In this document: in pieces, positions 57,716-64,000 of the stretch
Layout: every line of letters begins with the position of its first letter
Numbering within the stretch: position 1 is the stretch's first letter
Assembly: GCF_937616625.2 (NCBI RefSeq)
Contig: NC_065571.1
Location: 45,369,651 to 45,433,650, forward strand
Length of the DNA stretch: 64,000 bases
Source: Mercurialis annua
Lineage: Eukaryota > Streptophyta > Magnoliopsida > Malpighiales > Euphorbiaceae
Direction of reading: 5' to 3'
Position numbers and translations under genes: made by a program
Notes under the pieces: generated by a model
Seen by the model: only the letters and a program-made list of their open reading frames with translations
Told to the model about the DNA's origin: nothing
The model's database searches: none

Positions 57716-57946
57716 ATTCTATTTATAATATCGACCTTTACCATCTAAATCACTACTCCATTAGCGTGTGATATATTAGAAAGTACATAGGGTCTAAGGT
57801 ATAAGTTAGTTACACAGTATACACACATCATTATCTGTTTTTCATTTTCTTCCTTCTCACCTCGCCTCCTCATTTTTACTCTCTACTACTTCTACACTCT
57901 ATCGTATCAACAACCCCAAAACTGTTACACTCTCAGCTCCAAAACG
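57716..57946 (+). promoter_or_regulatory. Promoter and 5' UTR of the helicase gene
   Basis: CT-rich leader sequence (TTTTCTTCCTTCTCACCTCG, TACTCTCTACTACTTC) precedes the ATG at 57947 (AAAACG before ATG). No clear TATA box, which is common for plant housekeeping genes. The proximal promoter is short because a transposable element ends at 57715. Confidence 0.5.

Positions 57947-64000
<6,054 letters not shown>

Overview
The window is nuclear DNA from a flowering plant, most likely a eudicot. The evidence is the AT-rich intergenic sequence, GT-AG split genes, a class I cinnamate 4-hydroxylase with the usual 785/134/599 bp coding exons, and plant-type mobile elements (Athila- and Tat-like Gypsy LTR elements, an L1-type LINE, hAT, Mutator-like and Helitron non-autonomous elements). 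The species cannot be named from the sequence alone.

Only three host genes are supported. (1) A minus-strand gene of unknown function at the left edge (start codon 2639, 5'-UTR intron, at least six coding exons) continues towards or past base 1. (2) C4H/CYP73A on the minus strand (18264 to 13079) is intact at 505 codons. Its 3.5-kb second intron holds a Helitron and a palindromic MITE, and its promoter carries a TATA box and AC elements (MYB sites of lignin/phenylpropanoid genes). (3) A DEAD-box RNA helicase on the plus strand (57947 to beyond 64000) shows twelve exons and all the main helicase motifs before the window ends. One intron is GC-AG, and another contains a small hAT element.

Most of the rest is layered transposon sequence. 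From left to right: a Mutator-like MITE (4335-4514); a 2-kb degenerate GTATC repeat field (5680-7690); a duplicated segment flanking a broken MuDR-type transposase gene, which itself carries an insertion made of mitochondrial rps7 joined to plastid trnI-trnA DNA (about 10052-10465); a hAT element (11611-12209); the C4H gene; a solo LTR (19205-19886); a decayed Tat-like LTR element holding only gag and protease (about 21881-27934), with further insertions; a hAT element (29522-32704) containing a long-TIR MULE (30015-32485); a LINE (34771-46534) whose ORF1 is split by a young 6.25-kb Athila-like element (35216-41469); nested MULE-type elements (47453-48798); a TRIM-like element (48885-51461) whose second LTR holds a 2-kb solo LTR; then several MITEs up to the helicase promoter.

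The clearest results are the target-site duplications that fix element ends and insertion order, the two-organelle insertion, the exact LTR-element insertion in LINE ORF1, and GC-rich stacked-palindrome cores that recur inside otherwise AT-rich TIR elements. No CRISPR array, operon or bacterial-type system is present.
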